DNA from: Algoriphagus kandeliae
GTDB lineage: Bacteria > Bacteroidota > Bacteroidia > Cytophagales > Cyclobacteriaceae
Assembly: GCF_004571135.1 (NCBI RefSeq)
Contig: NZ_SPSB01000002.1
Coordinates: 372,001 to 436,000, forward strand
Direction: 5' to 3'
Length of the DNA: 64,000 nt
Numbering within the stretch: position 1 is the first letter of the stretch; every line of letters begins with the position of its first letter. Both the position numbers and the translations under genes were made by a program. This document shows, in pieces, positions 61,695-64,000 of this stretch. The notes beneath the pieces are model-generated. The model was not told the DNA's origin, did no database searches, and saw nothing but the letters and a program-made list of their open reading frames with translations.

Positions 61695-62105
61695 TTAATT
61701 CAATGTGTATTCCACTGAGATTTCCATGTTTAAAGCTTTGGAAATTGGACAGTTTTTCTCAGCATCTTTGACAAGCTCTGCAAATTTTTCCTCGCTAATT
61801 CCCTCCACCTTAGCTTTTAATACCAAGTGGGATTTCTTCAAAGTTCCATCTTCAAAAGTGATGTGGCTAGTGACATCGAGTTCTTGTGGAGGAAAGTTTT
61901 CCCCGCTCAAATTGAAGCTTAATTTCATGGCAAAGCAGCCTGCATGAGCTGCGGCGATTAATTCTTCAGGATTGGTTCCGATTCCATCTTCAAATCGAGA
62001 TGAAAAAGAATATTGTGTTTGATTGAGGACTGTGCTAGCGGTGGTCAAGTGGCCTTTGCCATCTTTTCCACTTCCATTCCATACGGCTGTTGCTTTTCTG
62101 ATCAT
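61695..62105 (-). CDS. osmC: OsmC-family peroxiredoxin
   Basis: 136 residues. The redox cysteines are C57 (AAAHAGCFAM) and C119 (EKNCPISKAL). Start AVWNGSGKDGKGHLTT and the GTNPEELIAAAHAGC motif separate true OsmC from Ohr. It detoxifies organic hydroperoxides in the cytosol, generally under osmotic or stationary-phase control. It is the third OsmC/Ohr trace in this window, beside ohr (19743-20165) and the ohr relic (8221-8283). Confidence 0.93.
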   Translation of the reverse strand: MIRKATAVWNGSGKDGKGHLTTASTVLNQTQYSFSSRFEDGIGTNPEELIAAAHAGCFAMKLSFNLSGENFPPQELDVTSHITFEDGTLKKSHLVLKAKVEGISEEKFAELVKDAEKNCPISKALNMEISVEYTLN

Positions 62106-62169
62106 GATATTATGGATTTGGGGTTAAAAATTAATTTATTTAAGAAATGAAATTGTGGTTGCTTTAGTT

Positions 62170-62505
62170 CTATGATTTCGATTTTTTTCCTTTGAAGGGC
62201 TTGATCATTCTACGAACTATCTGTTTTTCCTTTTCCCAGAAAAATCTAAACTGACCAAATAGAAAGCCATAGATCAGAAGAAAAATCTGATAGAGAGGAA
62301 GAACAAGGAGCAGGTAAACGACTGTATTAATAAAACCTCCTTTTTCTACTCCAAAAAAATCCAAGATGGGATTTTTGATAAAGAGGATGGTAAAACCTGT
62401 GCAGGCAAACACGATCAGAACCATGACTACCTGAAACAAGCTGTCCAATTTCCATTTGGCTTGGAGTCGCTTTAAAAAGCCAGGTTTATCAGGGTGATTG
62501 GACAT
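62170..62505 (-). CDS. Small conserved membrane protein (DUF6787-like)
   Basis: 111 residues. Two membrane helices (about 24-44 and 60-84) are followed by a basic cytosolic tail, KEKQIVRRMIKPFKGKKSKS. The central FLFGQFRFFWEKEK pattern is shared with a conserved Bacteroidota family of unknown function. It lies between osmC and lysC on the same strand, with 64 bases to osmC and a terminator between it and lysC. Confidence 0.6.
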   Translation of the reverse strand: MSNHPDKPGFLKRLQAKWKLDSLFQVVMVLIVFACTGFTILFIKNPILDFFGVEKGGFINTVVYLLLVLPLYQIFLLIYGFLFGQFRFFWEKEKQIVRRMIKPFKGKKSKS

Positions 62506-62532
62506 GCGGCAAAAATAACAGGAAAGAGGCTA

Positions 62533-62563
62533 ATAAAAAGAGCCGCGCAAATAAGCCCGGCTC
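62533..62563 (-). terminator. Intrinsic terminator after lysC
   Basis: Minus-strand stem GAGCCGGGC / GCGCGGCTC (one mismatch) with a 6-base loop and TTTTT. Confidence 0.8.
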
Positions 62564-62576
62564 CTTAGTCAATTTT

Positions 62577-63899
62577 TTAATCCCAATTAAATACCCCTTC
62601 ATTCAAGTGTTGGAGGGCGTCTTTTTTATACTTAGTATCCAATAATAGAGAGACATTATGTCTACTTCCTCCGTAGGAGACCATTCGGATAGGAAAATCA
62701 ACCAGGCTATCCATAACAGATTTGATTGCTCCCCGAGTTTCCGAAACCATATTTCCCACAATGCAAATAATGGTTTGGTTTTGATCCACTTCGACTGAAC
62801 CTAAGGTTTCCAATTCTTCGATAATAGCCTTCAAGTGACTAGTATCGTCAATCGTAACAGAAACAGCCACCTCAGAGGTGGTGATCATATCGATTGGGGT
62901 TTTGTACTTCTCGAAAATTTCGAAAACCCTTCTCAAGAATCCATAAGCCAAAAGCATTCGGCTGGATTTGATTTTAATTGCAGTAATTCCATCTTTTGCA
63001 GCAATCGCCTTCACTCCTTTGGTTTCCACATCGGCTTTGATCAAAGTTCCATGTGCTTGTGGATCCATGGTGTTCAGTAGACGTACTGGGACGTTGTACT
63101 GTTGTGCTGGCCAGATTGAAGCAGGATGGAGGATTTTTGCCCCGAAATAAGCCAACTCAGCAGCCTCATCAAATGAAAGCTCTGCGATTGGACGGGTTTT
63201 GTCCACGATTCGCGGGTCATTATTGTGCATGCCGTCAATGTCTGTCCAGATTTCACAGACGGAAGCATTGATGGCTGCTGCTATAAGAGAAGCAGTATAA
63301 TCAGAACCCCCTCGCTTGAGGTTATCCACTTCATTTCGATGATTTTTGCAGATATAACCCTGAGTGATGAAAAGTTTTTCTCCCGAGTGCTGAGCTAAAA
63401 TGGCTTTGAGTTTTTCAGAAATTTTTCCGAGCTCAGGCTCTGAGTTTTCATCAATGCTCATGAAGTCCAATGCCACCAAGAATACTGCAGGAATTTCCAA
63501 TTCCTCTAATAGCGTGTAGAATAATTTGGTAGAGAGTAATTCTCCCTGAGCCAAAATATCCCGATTGATTGCCTCATTGAAGGAAATCTTGAGGATGATA
63601 TTCAAAAACTCAAAATGCTCTTTAATGATAGCTTCTGCTTTCTTTCTAGCTTTTTCAGTTTTAAGTAGCTGTGGATAAAAATCCAAATAATGTGCATGTA
63701 GGGCGTCTATTCGCTCTTTTGCCAAGATACGATCAGCTGCAGCAAGTGCTTCTCCAATACTTACAAGTGCATTGGTCGTGCCGGAAAGAGCTGAAAGCAC
63801 CACAATGGTTGGTTCGTCTGAAGCAGTGACTAGGTCTTTGACCTGATGCATTCGCTCGGGCTTACCTACAGAGGTTCCCCCGAATTTCATGACTTTCAT
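62577..63899 (-). CDS. lysC: Aspartate kinase
   Basis: 440 residues. N-terminal kinase motif VMKFGGTSVGKPERM; catalytic GGSDYTASLIAAA and WTDIDGMHNNDPRIV; two C-terminal ACT-type domains (about 300-440: IKIKSSRMLLAYGFLRRVFE, TTSEVAVSVTIDD) that usually bind lysine or threonine for feedback. It is a stand-alone kinase, not fused to homoserine dehydrogenase. It makes aspartyl phosphate, the entry to lysine, threonine, methionine and diaminopimelate. The ribH stop lies 30 bases upstream on the same strand. Confidence 0.95.
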   Translation of the reverse strand: MKVMKFGGTSVGKPERMHQVKDLVTASDEPTIVVLSALSGTTNALVSIGEALAAADRILAKERIDALHAHYLDFYPQLLKTEKARKKAEAIIKEHFEFLNIILKISFNEAINRDILAQGELLSTKLFYTLLEELEIPAVFLVALDFMSIDENSEPELGKISEKLKAILAQHSGEKLFITQGYICKNHRNEVDNLKRGGSDYTASLIAAAINASVCEIWTDIDGMHNNDPRIVDKTRPIAELSFDEAAELAYFGAKILHPASIWPAQQYNVPVRLLNTMDPQAHGTLIKADVETKGVKAIAAKDGITAIKIKSSRMLLAYGFLRRVFEIFEKYKTPIDMITTSEVAVSVTIDDTSHLKAIIEELETLGSVEVDQNQTIICIVGNMVSETRGAIKSVMDSLVDFPIRMVSYGGSRHNVSLLLDTKYKKDALQHLNEGVFNWD

Positions 63900-63929
63900 A
63901 AATGATCTATAGGTTTTTGGTTTGAGTGC

Positions 63930-64000
63930 TTAGAATCCGAGCATTTTGACGGCTGTGATAGCAGCTTCGTCACCTTTGTTTCCATGTTTTCCTCCAGCTC
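63930..64000 (-). CDS. ribH: Lumazine synthase, C-terminal end only
   Basis: The last 23 residues are visible: AGGKHGNKGDEAAITAVKML then GF and stop. This is the conserved C-terminus of 6,7-dimethyl-8-ribityllumazine synthase (RAGGKxGNKGxEAA). The rest of the gene lies beyond the window. The enzyme makes the last intermediate of riboflavin synthesis and normally assembles into a 60-subunit shell. Confidence 0.88.
   Translation of the reverse strand, partial: AGGKHGNKGDEAAITAVKMLGF

Noticed and set aside
1..64000. CRISPR array, tRNA, rRNA or prophage genes
   Set aside because: No regularly spaced perfect repeats, no cloverleaf or rRNA-like sequence, and no integrase or phage structural proteins were seen on either strand.

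Overview
The window comes from a member of the Bacteroidota, most probably a marine or soil Cytophagales of the Cyclobacteriaceae (Algoriphagus-like; the genus is a guess). The evidence is a GldJ-type gliding lipoprotein, two PorP/SprF outer-membrane proteins, a SprB-repeat protein ending in a CHU_C-type secretion domain, the near absence of Shine-Dalgarno sequences, and several promoters with the Bacteroidota -7 element TAnnTTTG. No rRNA, tRNA, CRISPR array or intact insertion sequence was seen.

Layout. 1-7.9 kb: end of a Fur-family regulator, an SRPBCC protein, a haem-copper oxidase subunit III, mfd, gldJ and a cardiolipin synthase. 7.9-19.7 kb: an accessory island. It holds an AT-rich MalT-like LuxR regulator, three tandem exported amidohydrolases of the N-acyl-D-amino-acid deacylase type, an HdeD-like membrane protein, a DcaP-like porin, a broken barrel gene and an intact barrel protein. 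Its left edge carries a decayed copy of the sequence at its right edge (3' end of the barrel gene plus 3' end of ohr). 19.7-25.7 kb: oxidative-stress genes (ohr, a cysteine-less OhrR, OxyR) mixed with an amidase, a HAB-mutase-like membrane protein, a Tat-exported Gfo/Idh/MocA protein and an NlpE-like lipoprotein. 25.7-31.5 kb: three TonB-C/TPR paralogues, a DinB-like protein, a small regulatory operon with two matching palindromic operators, uppP, then 590 bp of repeats. 31.5-47.7 kb: mainly envelope and peptide metabolism (S9, M20 and M28 peptidases, DsbD, APC permease, TolB-like lipoprotein, MscS channel, porin) plus a membrane-tethered AraC-like regulator. 47.7-53.8 kb: FeS photolyase and the type IX secretion-linked SprB-repeat/PorP genes. 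53.9-64 kb: lysA, a two-component system, a dipeptide epimerase beside an M14 carboxypeptidase, SIMPL and OsmC proteins, lysC and the end of ribH.

How the genes work together. The island reads as a regulated uptake-and-deacylation module: porins bring a substrate into the periplasm, exported metal-dependent amidohydrolases act on it, and a MalT-like ATPase regulator senses an inducer. A 51-bp nested palindrome lies in front of the first hydrolase gene. The substrate cannot be read from the sequence; the usual metal-ligand cysteine of D-aminoacylases is missing in all three enzymes. Elsewhere, peptide scavenging is a recurrent theme (S9D, M20, M28 and M14 peptidases, dipeptide epimerase, amino-acid permease).

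The most unusual points are the decayed duplicate bracketing the island, the nested palindrome, the OhrR that lacks every cysteine while its operator is kept, the twin GTTTAT-N3-ATAAAC operators, two genes whose start codon directly follows an intrinsic terminator, and a relic of two abutting IS ends inside a terminator loop.
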